Source of the DNA: Takakia lepidozioides
Taxonomy: Eukaryota > Streptophyta > Takakiopsida > Takakiales > Takakiaceae
Direction of reading: 5' to 3'
Length of the DNA: 64,000 nt
NCBI GenBank assembly: GCA_030704615.1
Contig: CM060734.1
Coordinates: forward strand, 2,482,001-2,546,000
Shown one piece after another: positions 54,390 to 64,000 of the stretch. How positions within the stretch are numbered: the first letter of the stretch is position 1; the number at the start of each line of letters is the position of its first letter. A program made the position numbers and the translations under genes. A model generated the notes under the pieces. That model did not search any database and was not told the origin of the DNA. It saw only the letters and a program-made list of their open reading frames with translations.

Positions 54390-54680
54390 GACCAGTCACA
54401 GCCCGTCACAGTCACACAGCCAGTCACAGCTTAACACAGCCCGACACAGTCGCACAGCCAGTCACACCTTAACACAGCCGACACAGCTCGACACAGTCGC
54501 ACAGTCAGTCACAGCTTAACACAGCCGACACAGCCCGACACAGCTCGACACAGTCCAACACAGCCCGTCACAGCCCGACACAGCCGCCACAGCTTCGCAC
54601 AACCCTACACAGCCCGACACAACCAGTCATAGCCCGCCATAGCCTGATACAGCCAGTCACAGCTCGGCACAACAAGGGAA
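54390..54680 (+). repeat. CACAGCCCGTCACAG repeat tract
   Basis: Short units such as cagtcacagc, ttaacacagcc, gacacagcccgacacag, about 10-27 bp each. By position it belongs to the 5' LTR or 5' flank of the following gypsy element. Same motif family as 40900-41490 in reverse complement and as 61975-62140. Confidence 0.8.
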
Positions 54681-55249
54681 CAGTTACCATTGGTAGGGAA
54701 CGACTGTGGGGGAACGACATCTGAAAAAGGAACGTGTACTACAGAGATAACGGTTAGTTAGGAAAGCGGTTAGAATGGCTAGTAAAGAGATAAAGCGGGA
54801 AGCGGGGACATCGGAGGGGATCACTTCTGGGGGAAGTGGATCACTTCTGGAAGGACTTTGGGGGGGGGATCACAACTTGGAAATGAAGCGGAGAGCGCAT
54901 CTCTGAGCAGAAAGAGGGAGAGCACGGAGTAGGAGGAGAACGATCTGTTGATACTTGCTGAATGCAAGAAGTAGAGTTGTAATGTAGAGCAAAATAGAGA
55001 CACCATGGCTTCAGCCTGATACTTGATAGATATTAATCTGATACATACTTCATACTCACACTGTGTAGAGAGACCTGAGTGAAGCTGTGGAATGAATGGA
55101 TGGAACTTGATAGATTTCTGAAGCAAACTGATACTTAATTACAGATAGTAACGTAATTCGCTAACATGAATGCGGGAACCCAACTCTTCTATCTTGGAGT
55201 TCCCACCTCGGATAGCGAAGGGATGGGTGAGTAAAAGCCGCGCGACATT

Positions 55250-55267
55250 TGGCGACCATACTGGGGA
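55250..55267 (+). other. Primer-binding-site-like sequence
   Basis: TGGCGACCATACTGGGGA follows ...gcgcgacat. It has the form of plant retrotransposon PBSs that pair with the TGG/CCA end of a tRNA, and the bases GACA before it could be the LTR end. Which tRNA is primed is not known to me. Confidence 0.5.
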
Positions 55268-55274
55268 ACTGGGT

Positions 55275-55835
55275 CATGAACAACCAGATGTGACAGGCAT
55301 CTGGTGGGATCATGGTGGATGGAGAATTAAAGAATTTGATGTGAATCAAATTCCCTGTGAAACTGAGAAGGAAAGATTGTCCAAACGATTCTTTCAGAGG
55401 TTCTTGGAATTGCCAGACGGTTGTAAAGAAAACATTCTTAAGAGAGTGCATGATGCTGACCCTGAGTGGGGTCTGGAGAAAGGAGTGATAAAGATTTATC
55501 AGGTGGCCTGTAGAGGAAGAGTACGTTGGTTACCAACACTGGTTTATGTGATAGCATTGCTATCCATTAAGCGAGTAGAGTTTGAAGGCTGGGAGGAAAG
55601 AAAGGTGAATGTTTATACTCATATGCATGAAGAGCTTGTACTGGTAAAGAATTGGATTCCAAAGGATATTTTGTGGATCAAACTCACACCAAGAACAGCT
55701 TTCCAGACTTGTTTGCCATATGGTTATATGGTAACGGAGACTTCTAGTATAGCCAAGGGTGCATTGAAGATTGAAAGAAACCCAGGCATATACAAGAGAT
55801 ATTACAGAAGAGAGTTTTGGTTATTGCCACATTAA
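55275..55835 (+). CDS. Extra ORF upstream of gag (ORF1)
   Basis: Intact frame to a TAA at 55833, entered from the LTR side; no in-frame ATG near its start, so initiation is unclear. Contains WWDHGGWRIKEFDVNQIP, a helical FFQRFLELPDGCKENILKRV and TSSIAKGALKIERNPGIY. No domain recognised. Some plant gypsy lineages (for example Ogre) carry an extra ORF before gag, and this is the same position; homology is not claimed. Confidence 0.6.
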   Translation, partial: HEQPDVTGIWWDHGGWRIKEFDVNQIPCETEKERLSKRFFQRFLELPDGCKENILKRVHDADPEWGLEKGVIKIYQVACRGRVRWLPTLVYVIALLSIKRVEFEGWEERKVNVYTHMHEELVLVKNWIPKDILWIKLTPRTAFQTCLPYGYMVTETSSIAKGALKIERNPGIYKRYYRREFWLLPH

Positions 55836-55856
55836 AAGAAATGAAAGACATGGGAC

Positions 55857-57385
55857 ATGAGTGATGAAAGAGAAGCTAGACGCCAGAGATATTCAGCAAA
55901 AAGAGAAAGCTATCTGAAAGCTAATTATCCATATCTTTGGGAGAGAGGAATAGACATAGGGGAATCATCTGGACCTCTCACACCATTAAGATCAGAGAGT
56001 ACATCACCCATACCGGAAGAACTAGAGTTGGATGCCACTCCTTCTTTTTCTTTGCAAGAAAGATTAAGGGAATTGGTATGGGAAGAAGATCAATCACGAG
56101 GTGAAAGATCTGAGGTACATCCCTGGATAAAAGATTTGACAGAAATCTTTGATAAGAGTTGGCATGGAACACCAAAAGCAGGAACTCCAGTTTCTGAAGC
56201 GGAAGGTGAAGAAGGAGGAGAGGATGTGGCAGAGCCAACGGAGAGTTCAGACTCTCCAACACCATTGCAGTTGAGTTACATGAGTGAAGAAGAAACCCAA
56301 GGGCAGAACTTGGAGGATGAAAATAGAGAGAATAAATTGGAAGAGGAAGAGTATGAAGAAGTAGACCCAACAGCTGAGGTTGAGACTACAACCAGGACAT
56401 CCCAACCCGTTGGACCTGGATCAAGTGGAGCACTTGGATCACATACCAACGAAGGTGTCGGCTCAGGGGGATCAGGCGGGCTGCCTGGATCTGGCCCTGG
56501 GGGACAGGGAGTGTGGGAAGTAGTGCAACTGGAGCTGGGAATACTGTGAATATCGTGGGGCCAGTAGCAGGGAGTGCTCAAGGGCCACCACTTGGTGGAA
56601 GATCCACCACAACAACAACAGGTCCTGAAGGACCAACACCAGCAAGGGTGCCAGCACCTGTCAGTGGGCAGAAGGTAGGGCCACAGATGGCGTTACAACC
56701 ACGGGCAAAACCACCTCTTCCAATATATTCAGGAAAAGGGGATCCCGATGTACACATTAGCCAATTTGAGCACATGTGTATAGTGAACAATGAGAATGGC
56801 GATGATGCCAAGATGAGATTGTTTCCTTGTTCACTTATCAAGAAAGCAAGTGAATGGTATGCAAGATTCCCTGATAATCATTTCCTAACCTGGAATGGCT
56901 TGAATACAACATTCCGAAATAGGTTCAGGACAAGTAAAACTGAGGATGAAGTGTATGGAAGTTTACAACAGTTAAAGCAAAATAAGCATGAAACTGTTGA
57001 GGAGTATATGGAAAAGATGGAATTGATGATGAAAAAGCTGGCTGCTGTACCAGCACCAAGTTTACAGAAGACTTGGTTTGTGAGTGGACTAAGACCAGAG
57101 TTGCAAAAGAAAGTGGATATGTTACCCCATAATACAGTGGAGGAGGCATTTGAAACTGCAAATAGAATTGAGCAATTGGGAATGCTCAAGAGAGAGAAAA
57201 GGGATGATGAGGACTCTGAGGATGAGTCAGATGAAGAAGAAGAGCAAGAACTAAAAATGAAGAGTAAGAGAAAGGAGAAGTTGAAGAGGGATAACTATGA
57301 GAAAAGATTAGAAGAAATCTTGAAGAAGTATGCCACAGAGGCTGCAACACATTGGAGGAAGGGTGTTTGGTGTGCAAAGTGCTAG
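55857..57385 (+). pseudogene. gag of the second gypsy family
   Basis: An acidic first part (55857-56549) and the gag core (56513-57385) overlap in different frames, so a shift lies near 56515-56549. The core has ISQFEHMCIVNNENGDDAKM, SEWYARFPDNHFLTW, and F.NRFRTSKTEDEVYGSLQQL, typical of retrotransposon gag. A Glu/Lys-rich segment (DDEDSEDESDEEEEQELKMK) leads to AKC followed by TAG at 57383-57385, inside the first zinc knuckle. Confidence 0.8.
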
Positions 57386-58300
57386 AATGAAGGCCATACC
57401 ACCACTGAATGCCACATGAAGGAGAAACACTGTACTATCTGTAAAATGGATAACCATTCTACTGAGAATTGTTACTACAACAGAAGGACAGCTGTAAGAG
57501 AACCTAGGCAAGTAAGGGTGCATCAAGTGCAGCCCCAGCCAAGAAGAAACAATGACCAGGACCACTATGGTAGGCCTAGTGGTTATAACAATGGCATAGA
57601 AGGGAGAGGTAGTTCAAGAGGGAATTACCAAGGAAATTCCAGAGGCAACTATCAGGGTAATCCAAGGGGGAATTACCAGCCAGGGAATCAGGATTACAGA
57701 AATAATCCAAGAGCAGACCAAGGGCGAGGACCCAATGGTGAAGAACTGTGTTACTATTGTAATCAGCCAGGACATCGCAAGGCAGCCTGTTCATTCTAGA
57801 TTAGACACCAGAATGAGATGAGAGCTCCTGTGAATGAGGGCCCAGTGGTGGCAGCTCACATGGTTAGGCCATGTATTGTACCAGAAGTTAGTACAATGAT
57901 AGTAACAAGAAGCAAAGCCAAACTAATACCTCCAGTAGTTGAGGAAGATGATGATAATGAAGGTGGCAGTGATATGCCTGAAGATGATGAGGCTTGGAGA
58001 GATGAGAAGGAACTGCACAAGGAAGTGGCAGATACCATAAGGGAAATGCAGAAGAGTACTGATATTCTTGTGGCAGATTCCTCTGATTCTGATGGAGAAG
58101 AAGAAGTGAGTGAGGATGAAAGGAAGAAAGAAGCTGCAGACATGCAAAGTAATGAAGGGACTTTGGCTGAAGTAATATGCCAGACCAAAGCAGAGATTAC
58201 CATTGGACAGCTATTGGCTGTGGCACCTTATTGTAGACACAGGCTGTATCAAGCAATCAATCGAATTGCCCAGGAGACAGGAAGCACACAGACCTGAACA
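57386..58300 (+). pseudogene. Zinc knuckles and acidic linker
   Basis: After the TAG the same frame completes the first knuckle (CAKC*NEGHTTTECH), then CTICKMDNHSTENCYY and, after an Arg/Gly/Asn-rich RGNYQGN tract, CYYCNQPGHRKAAC (57749-57790). A TAG ends this ORF at 57797-57799. The frame resumes at once with an acidic linker (EEVSEDERKKEA) up to 58297. Confidence 0.8.
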
Positions 58301-58319
58301 ACAAGGTGACCAGTTATAA

Positions 58320-59147
58320 TGTGAAGCCGGAAGGGCGAGAAACAGTCATGGACTTTGATGATTCTATGCCAGTAATCCAATTGAGAATTGGAAGCACAGA
58401 ACTAACTGATGTACTGATAGATGGAGGCTCTGGAGTAAATATCATGACAGACCAATTAAGAAGAAGCTTGGTCTAAGTAACATGAAACCAGCCCCATTTA
58501 TAGTAACAATGGCAGATCAAAGGAGTGTACAGCCATTGGGATTGATAAGAGGAGTTAAGATACAGATACAAAAGATGATCTTTATGATCACAGTAACTGT
58601 GTTGAAGATGGATGAAGTCATGGAGGCTTACTCCTTATTATTGGGACGTCCGTGGCTGAAACAGGCCAGGGTATTCCATGACTGGAATTCTCAGTTACTA
58701 ACTGTGCATAATGGGATGCACGAGATACAAATTACCACAAAGAAATCTAGTAGATTACCTGCTACGAGAAGACCTCGAGGGGTCAGAGAGTATGACTGGA
58801 GAGGAGGACTGGATGAGGAGCAGGAAGCTACCCTGTTTGCTGCACACCCAGAGTGGGAGCAGGTTGCAGAGATGCGGCTGGAAGGCCTAAGTTGTTTAAG
58901 AGGTATCTGCTGTGGTGTAGTGTCAGCAACACCAATTGAAGAGGAAACCAGCAGTTACCCATCACATTTCTATGAAGAAAGAGAAGGAGAAATGGAAATC
59001 CTAGAGGAACCAGCCACTGTGAGTTTACAGGATGAAGTGGTGACTGGTTGGACAATCACAGCTGATGAGCAGGTGAGGGAAGTGAATGTGGGAACTGAAG
59101 AGGAACCGAGGATGGTGAAGGTAGGAGCTGAATTGGAGCCACTTTGA
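58320..59147 (+). pseudogene. Aspartic protease and pre-RT segment
   Basis: VIQLRIGSTELTDVLIDGGSGVNIM (58375-58455) is the gypsy protease with DGG in place of the usual DSG/DTG, as in plant Tat/Athila-like elements. A one-base shift near 58465 leads to KKLGLSNMKPAPF-like sequence and SLLLGRPWLKQARVFHDW, a standard region between protease and RT, ending in an acidic tail at 59147. Confidence 0.75.
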
Positions 59148-59160
59148 AGAAGCTAAGAGT

Positions 59161-59935
59161 TTGTTCATCAAATACAGAGATGTATTTGCTTGGAGCTATG
59201 AGGATCTAAAATGGATACCACCTGAAATCTGTCAGCATAAGATTGAACTGGAACCAGGATCAGTACCAATCAAGCAGGCAAGGTACAGAATGAATCCCAA
59301 CTATGCACAGAAGGTTGGAGAAGAGATCAAGAAGTTGGCTGAGGCTAAGTTTATATACCCAATAGAGTATACAACTTGGTTGTCACCCATTGTGATAGTT
59401 CCCAAGAAGAATGGTAAGAGTTTGTGTGAACTACAAGAAGCTGAATGCTTGTACGAAGAAAGATCCTTTCCCTTTGCCATTCACAGAAGCAGTATTGGAC
59501 ACTGTGGCAGGCCATGAGATGTACTCATTCATGGATGGCTTCAGTGGTTATAATCAAGTGCAAGTGGCAGAAGAAGACCAGGGAAAGACAGCTTTCATCA
59601 CAGACTGGGGTGCTTATGCATACAAAGTCATGCCCTTTGGACTTTGTAATGCACCAGCAACCTTTCAGAGAGTGATAAGTGAATATTTTCATGAGTATCT
59701 GGATGATTTCATGCAGGTTTCTTGGATGATTTCAGTGTGTACAGCTCTAAGAATGAGCACTTGCATAAATTGAAGTTATGTCTGGCCAGATGCAGGATGA
59801 GAGGTCTGGGCCTGAATCCAGAAAAGTGTACTTTCTGTGTGAACTCAGGGGTGCTTCTGGACACATTGTGTGTAAGAGGGGACTTCTTGTGGATCCCAGG
59901 AAAACAGAGGCCATTAAAGCCTCTCCACCACCAGT
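59161..59935 (+). pseudogene. Reverse transcriptase, frameshifted
   Basis: DVFAWSYEDLKWIPPEI, SPIVIVPKKNGKS, then a shift near 59415 to VCVNYKKLNACTKKDPFPLP, YSFMDGFSGYNQVQ, KTAFITDWG, MPFGLCNAPATFQR. A second shift near 59715 brings FLDDFSVYS (YIDD equivalent, FLDD) and LNPEKCTFCV. Catalytic aspartates are present but at least three indels break the frame. Confidence 0.82.
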
Positions 59936-60600
59936 GAATGTTAAGAGTCTAAGGAGATTCCTTGGGCAAACCAGTTATTACAGAAGATTTGTCAGACGGT
60001 ATGCACAGATAGCAGCACCATTGAGCAAACTTCTGAAGAAAGATGCAGTGTTTACATGGACACCTGAATGTCAACAGGCTTTTGAGGAATTTACATTGTC
60101 AGTAACAACTACACTTGTGCTGATTAATCCTCACTGGCAGGAAATATTTCATGTTCACTGTGATGCTTCTGGAGAAGCACTAGGAGCAGTGTTAGCCCAA
60201 AATGTTACAGGAAGGATAGATTCACCTGTGTACTATGCTAGCCGATTGATGAACAATGCCGAAAGAAATTATAGCACAACGGAAAGAGAAGCATTGGCAA
60301 TGATCTATGCAGTGAAGAAATTCAGGCATTACCTGTTGGGCAAGAAGTTTATGTTCTATGTGGATCACCAGGCTCTGATATACCTGGTAAACAAACCTCT
60401 GATAAGCGGAAGAATAGCAAGATGGTTGATAATCTTGCACGAGTTTGAGTTTGAGGTTGTTTACAAGCCTAGGAGGCTGCATCTTGTGGCGGATCACTTG
60501 TCACGGTTATCAACAAGAGAACCAGCCACGGGAGTAGATGATCAATTACCAGATGCGAGTCTATTTGCAGTGGAGGTGCAGGGAAGTGCAGATGACTGGT
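59936..60600 (+). pseudogene. RNase H region
   Basis: NVKSLRRFLGQTSYYRRFV, LSKLLKKDAVFTWTPECQQAF, then FHVHCDASGEALGAVLAQN (Asp), YSTTEREALAMIYAVKKFRHY (Glu), FYVDHQALIYL (Asp) and VADHLSRL (Asp). All four RNase H acidic positions are present. In frame with the integrase up to 61808. Confidence 0.85.
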
Positions 60601-61808
60601 TAGATTGGCAGTGGCCAATCAGATACTACCTTGCTCATGGTCAGTGCCCACCAAGTTATGGAAAGGAGCAGAGAAAGAGAATTGCTATCAAGGCTCTACC
60701 TTACACTATGGTAGGGAGCAGAATGTATAAGCTAGGACCAGATGGAGTGCTGAAGCGATGCTTATACCACCATGAAGTTAATAAAGTTTTGGAGGAAGTT
60801 CATAAAGGAGTGGCAGGAGGTCATTTTGGAGAAGAGACTACCAGTAGGAAGATACTACATGCAGGTTACTGGTGGCCTACTTTGTTCAAATATGTACACA
60901 AGTATTGTCAGAGTTGTGATGAATGTCAGAGGCTAGGACCTTTGCAGAGATCTGGGAAGATGGCTTTGCATCCTACAATGCCTACGGAACCATTTCAGAA
61001 ATGGGGACTAGACTTTGTTGGACCAATTAACCCACCAGCCAAGAATACACAGAACAGGTACATAATTACAGCCACTGATTATACTACGAAGTGGGTGGAA
61101 GCTAAAGCTTTGAGGGACAACACAGCCAAGTCCACAGCAAGGTTCCTGTATGAGAACATACTTACACAATTTGGCTGTCCCTTGGAATTTATCAGTGATC
61201 AGGGAAGTCACTTCATTAATGAGACCATTGAATTATTGACTAAAGAGTTCATGATTGTGCATAGGAAGAGTACAACATATTACCCACAGGGTAATGGGCA
61301 GGCAGAGGCTACCAACAAAATACTATGTACTATCTTGGCTAAGATAGTCAATGCAAACAGAACGGATTGGGATACAAAGCTGCTGACAGCTTTGTGGTCA
61401 TACAGGACTTCATATAAAGTCACCACTAAGTATACACCATTCCAATTAGTTTATGGTATGGAAGCTTTACTTCCAGTGGAATTCCTGTTACCTACCATGA
61501 GAACGGAATGGGGAAAGAGAATGGAATTGCAAGATTCAATTAAGGTCAGGAAACATGAATTATACCATGTGGAAGAAGTACGTGCTGATGCAGCTGATAA
61601 TATGACCAGAATTCAGATGAAGAGGAAGGAACAGTTTGATGAAGACAAGTTAAAGACTTTTAAGACGGGAGATTTGGTTCTCTGGTTGCATAAGAAGGGA
61701 AAGATTAAAGCTTCTAAGTTTAAATCACCATGGAAAGGACCTTATGTCATACAGAAGATGATGATAACAACACCACCATGTTACAAACCATTAACAAAGA
61801 GATACTAG
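60601..61808 (+). CDS. Integrase
   Basis: Zinc finger HHCC: the His residues in EVHKGVAGGHFGEETT, then CQSCDECQRLG. Core DDE: WGLDFVGPI (Asp), EFISDQGSHF (Asp), YYPQGNGQAEATNKIL (Glu), WSYRTSYKVTTKYTPFQLVYG. The C-terminal basic region has FKTGDLVLWL and WKGPYVI of the usual tail, then stops at 61806 (TAG) after a shift into a Thr-rich run. This domain is unbroken from RNase H onward (676 codons from 59778). Confidence 0.87.
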
Positions 61809-61974
61809 GAAGAGTCAATGCCAATAAGTTGAAGGGGTACAGTGGTATCCATGACAAACCATTGCAGCATGATTTGCATGTTGAAACGCAAAAGCAGTCA
61901 CGGACTGCGCCAGTGATACCAACAGAGTATGGAGCACTTGTCGCTAGGCCGAGCGTATATGACCAGGGCGGGCA

Positions 61975-62140
61975 GTACAGGCACGACACAGCCTATCACA
62001 GCCCAGCACGGCGCGACACAACATATCACAGCCCAGCACGCCGCGACACAGCCTATCACAGCTTACCACAATGCCACACAGCCTATCACAACGTACCACA
62101 GTATGACACAGTCTGTCACAGCACAACACAGCCTACTAGG
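61975..62140 (+). repeat. CACAG repeat tract downstream of integrase
   Basis: Units such as gacacagcctatcacagcc, cagcacggcgcgacacaac and cttaccacaatgccacacagc. Related to the tract at 54390-54680 but with more TATCACAG. It separates pol from ORF3. Confidence 0.8.
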
Positions 62141-62161
62141 GTTACACAATCCATATGATCA

Positions 62162-63631
62162 ATGACAGATGGACGTGGGTTAATATCCGGAGAGTGGCCA
62201 GCGGAAAAATGGACAAAGGCACGTGTAGAAATGGAAACGTGGACGCCAGGGCGAGACACACAGCCGGACATGGATTGCAAGGGCGACTGTCATCAAGGAA
62301 AAAGACAAAATTGGCCGTCAAAGTACCTACCCAGCACATTAACTTATTATGGGCCCATTAATGCATACGGGGAAAGGGTAACGGAACCCTTTAAAAGTAC
62401 CGAAAAGCGAAATCCATGTCACATGTGCTATCCTAGTGGACAGTCCAGAGTGGAAAATCCATGGAAGGAAATTAAATCTAAAATCCAGTCACAGCGGTTA
62501 CAGCCAATCATAAGCCAGAAGCAGGATCAAGAAATTGGAGGGATTTTAAGCGCAAGAGTCGGCGTCGTTCCAAGTAACGGGCGTCACGACGGGACATACC
62601 ATCAATGCTATAGCTTTGAAGCTATGGAGGAACTAACAGACTATACGTTCGTGATACTACTTACGCAGTGGCACGAGGATAGAAGAACAGAGAGTATCTT
62701 TTCTCTTAATCGATGCTTGCAAGCCCCGCAGGCTTACAAGAAATTACCCATAGCATTTTGTGGCAACAATACGTTTATGCTTTGTGCCCTGCAGGCATTT
62801 CTTCAATTGTTACATCCAAAACCTTTCTGTGGGTCTAGAATGAAGAGAGTGAGAAGAATGGAAGAAATCAGGGTGAAGAGCACCACAATCCTGCAGAAAC
62901 AAACGATTGCTACTCCACATGCGGTACAGTTACTGAAGGAGCTGCGATTAGAAGGATTGCAAAGCAAAGATTGGACATTGCACCATAGGCAGTATATGTT
63001 ACAATTCTTGCAGAACTTTGAGCCTAGGACAGGAGCAACAACGGTGAAGGGAGTTGAATTAGAAATTACTCCCCTATACCTACAGCAATTGTTTGAATTG
63101 CCATCAGGTCAGGTGCATGTGGAGGAGCACAGGGCAAGACTGCAAATAGGGGACTTATTCCAAGAAGGGAGTTTATTTAAAACTCAGGGTTATGCTTGTA
63201 CCAAGGCCGTGTACCCAGGGCTAAGGGAGGTAGGCCAGGTATTGAACGTTCTGTTTGCCATGAAACAGAACCAACAGTATTTGAGCAGATCCTTTACAGA
63301 GGAAATACTCAAAGCCCTGAGAGGAGAAGAGGTAGCATGGGCGGACATAATGTACAACGCACTGGTAGAGGAGATGAAAAGATTACAGGGCACTGCCGCA
63401 AAGTATCCTATCATAGTGTCTGGCCCAATCATTGCTCAAATAATTCTTGATTCTTGCATACTTGATGCTCGGGAAAGAAAGGAGATGAGAGTGTTTGAGG
63501 CCGAAACCACTGCAATGGAAGAGCAAGGCTCTTCACACAGTGAGGGTGGACTGGCAGGGCAACCCCAGTCTAAGAGAGAGGCGGGGAAAGACTGTAGTGG
63601 CGGATCCACTGGCTTCACGGAAACCGCATGA
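62162..63631 (+). CDS. Extra ORF downstream of integrase (ORF3)
   Basis: Intact frame of up to 489 codons. Its C-terminal half, with YLQQLFELPSGQVHVEEHRA, ARLQIGDLFQEG and AMKQNQQYLSRSFTEEIL, reads like the helical 'plant transposon protein' regions found in extra ORFs of Athila/Tat elements (tentative). It ends with a hydrophilic tail and TGA at 63629. No transmembrane segment of an envelope type is evident. The N-terminal third may be non-coding leader. Confidence 0.55.
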   Translation: MTDGRGLISGEWPAEKWTKARVEMETWTPGRDTQPDMDCKGDCHQGKRQNWPSKYLPSTLTYYGPINAYGERVTEPFKSTEKRNPCHMCYPSGQSRVENPWKEIKSKIQSQRLQPIISQKQDQEIGGILSARVGVVPSNGRHDGTYHQCYSFEAMEELTDYTFVILLTQWHEDRRTESIFSLNRCLQAPQAYKKLPIAFCGNNTFMLCALQAFLQLLHPKPFCGSRMKRVRRMEEIRVKSTTILQKQTIATPHAVQLLKELRLEGLQSKDWTLHHRQYMLQFLQNFEPRTGATTVKGVELEITPLYLQQLFELPSGQVHVEEHRARLQIGDLFQEGSLFKTQGYACTKAVYPGLREVGQVLNVLFAMKQNQQYLSRSFTEEILKALRGEEVAWADIMYNALVEEMKRLQGTAAKYPIIVSGPIIAQIILDSCILDARERKEMRVFEAETTAMEEQGSSHSEGGLAGQPQSKREAGKDCSGGSTGFTETA

Positions 63632-63636
63632 TAATG

Positions 63637-64000
63637 TTTCCCAAGCTCTTGTGCAGGAAGGGGCACAGCAGCACAGAGAGCTGCTATTATTGGAAGCAGG
63701 GCCTTCAGAGAGGGAAAAGGAAGTTACTTCAGTATCACAGCCATCACAGCCAGATGATCGGCTTGTCACAGAGTTACCACAAGTTGTCCATGCAGTTCCA
63801 CCAGAAATAATTGATTTGGAGAAAGAAGGGTTAGATATCCCCACTACAGAACAGGTGGTGGCAGAAATTGAGAAGGGGGACCTTCTCTATGAAAATTCTG
63901 GTTTGGTCAGGGAAACAATGATTACAGAGGTGCAGCGGTTGTCCAGGGGAAACCCTGCTATGCATATAATACACACACCTGTGACGGAGGTACCACAAGT
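63637..64000 (+). pseudogene. Continuation of ORF3 in another frame, runs off the window
   Basis: From about 63637 one frame stays open to the end: acidic and helical (LLLEAGPSEREKEVTS, IDLEKEGLDIPTTEQVV, HIIHTPVTEVPQV). A frameshift just before the TGA at 63629 could have split ORF3. The element's 3' end is beyond the window. Confidence 0.5.

Larger units (their letters stand above)
54690..64000 (+). mobile_element. Ty3/gypsy element with additional ORFs, decayed
   Basis: Order: LTR-like DNA, PBS-like site (55250-55267), ORF1, gag with zinc knuckles, protease, RT, RNase H, integrase, repeat tract, ORF3 running off the window. Plant-style phrases (VFAWSYEDL, LIDGGSGVNIM, RLHLVADHLSRL) place it nearer the Tat/Athila side of gypsy than the methyltransferase family, and it has no methyltransferase. 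At least five frameshifts and two TAG codons make it non-functional as read. Confidence 0.85.

Noticed and set aside
62162-63631. ORF3 as a retroviral-type envelope gene
   Set aside because: No signal peptide, no transmembrane anchor and no cleavage motif can be seen; the helical region fits other plant retroelement ORFs better.

Overview
The window looks like nuclear DNA of a streptophyte, most likely a charophyte alga. Supporting signs are plant-type PPR repeats, Ty3/gypsy elements of plant style, MULE, hAT and CACTA DNA transposons, and short GT-AG introns. A retrotransposon carrying its own C5 DNA methyltransferase also fits, since such elements are known from charophytes. Species is inference. 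Nothing looks like an intact single-copy host gene; almost everything is nested, decayed mobile DNA.

Layout. (1) 1-2856 and 32874-34610 are two parts of one PPR-like tandem-repeat pseudogene array. (2) The array is split by a 30,017-bp DNA transposon at 2857-32873. It has 11-bp inverted termini and an 8-bp target duplication (GTGAACAT). Other copies of the host repeat show the empty site. It carries palindrome arrays at both ends, a protein-kinase pseudogene (3908-5364), three long inverted repeats (5440-7035), a RING-H2 ORF (9146-11179, minus) and a hAT transposase pseudogene (28107-31067, minus). (3) A 14.8-kb block (12672-27487) is nested inside it: a gypsy element with a DNA methyltransferase between protease and RT (12672-17235), MULE transposase copies (18094-20775, 21150-22367, 26150-26888), and the missing half of the same gypsy integrase (26888-27487) in circularly permuted order.

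(4) 35976-36303 is a small CACTA element. It is followed by a second copy of the gypsy/methyltransferase family: pol 36304-39045, repeat-rich leader 39046-42178, gag N-terminus 42179-42723. (5) At 42724, inside gag, a MULE begins. It carries two divergent paralogous genes of unknown function (43187-44860), a nine-exon minus-strand gene joining a ParB-like domain to a beta-class (N6-adenine/N4-cytosine) DNA methyltransferase (45989-51200), a 1.5-kb higher-order palindrome array (51540-53090), and the 5' half of its transposase (53302-54387). (6) From 54390 to the window end is another gypsy element with extra ORFs before gag and after integrase.

The main results are two unrelated DNA methyltransferases carried by two kinds of transposon; three unrelated palindrome families, each bracketing its own transposon genes; and long reading frames broken almost only by C-to-T stops (CAG/CAA/CGA to TAG/TAA/TGA), as expected from decay of methylated cytosines.
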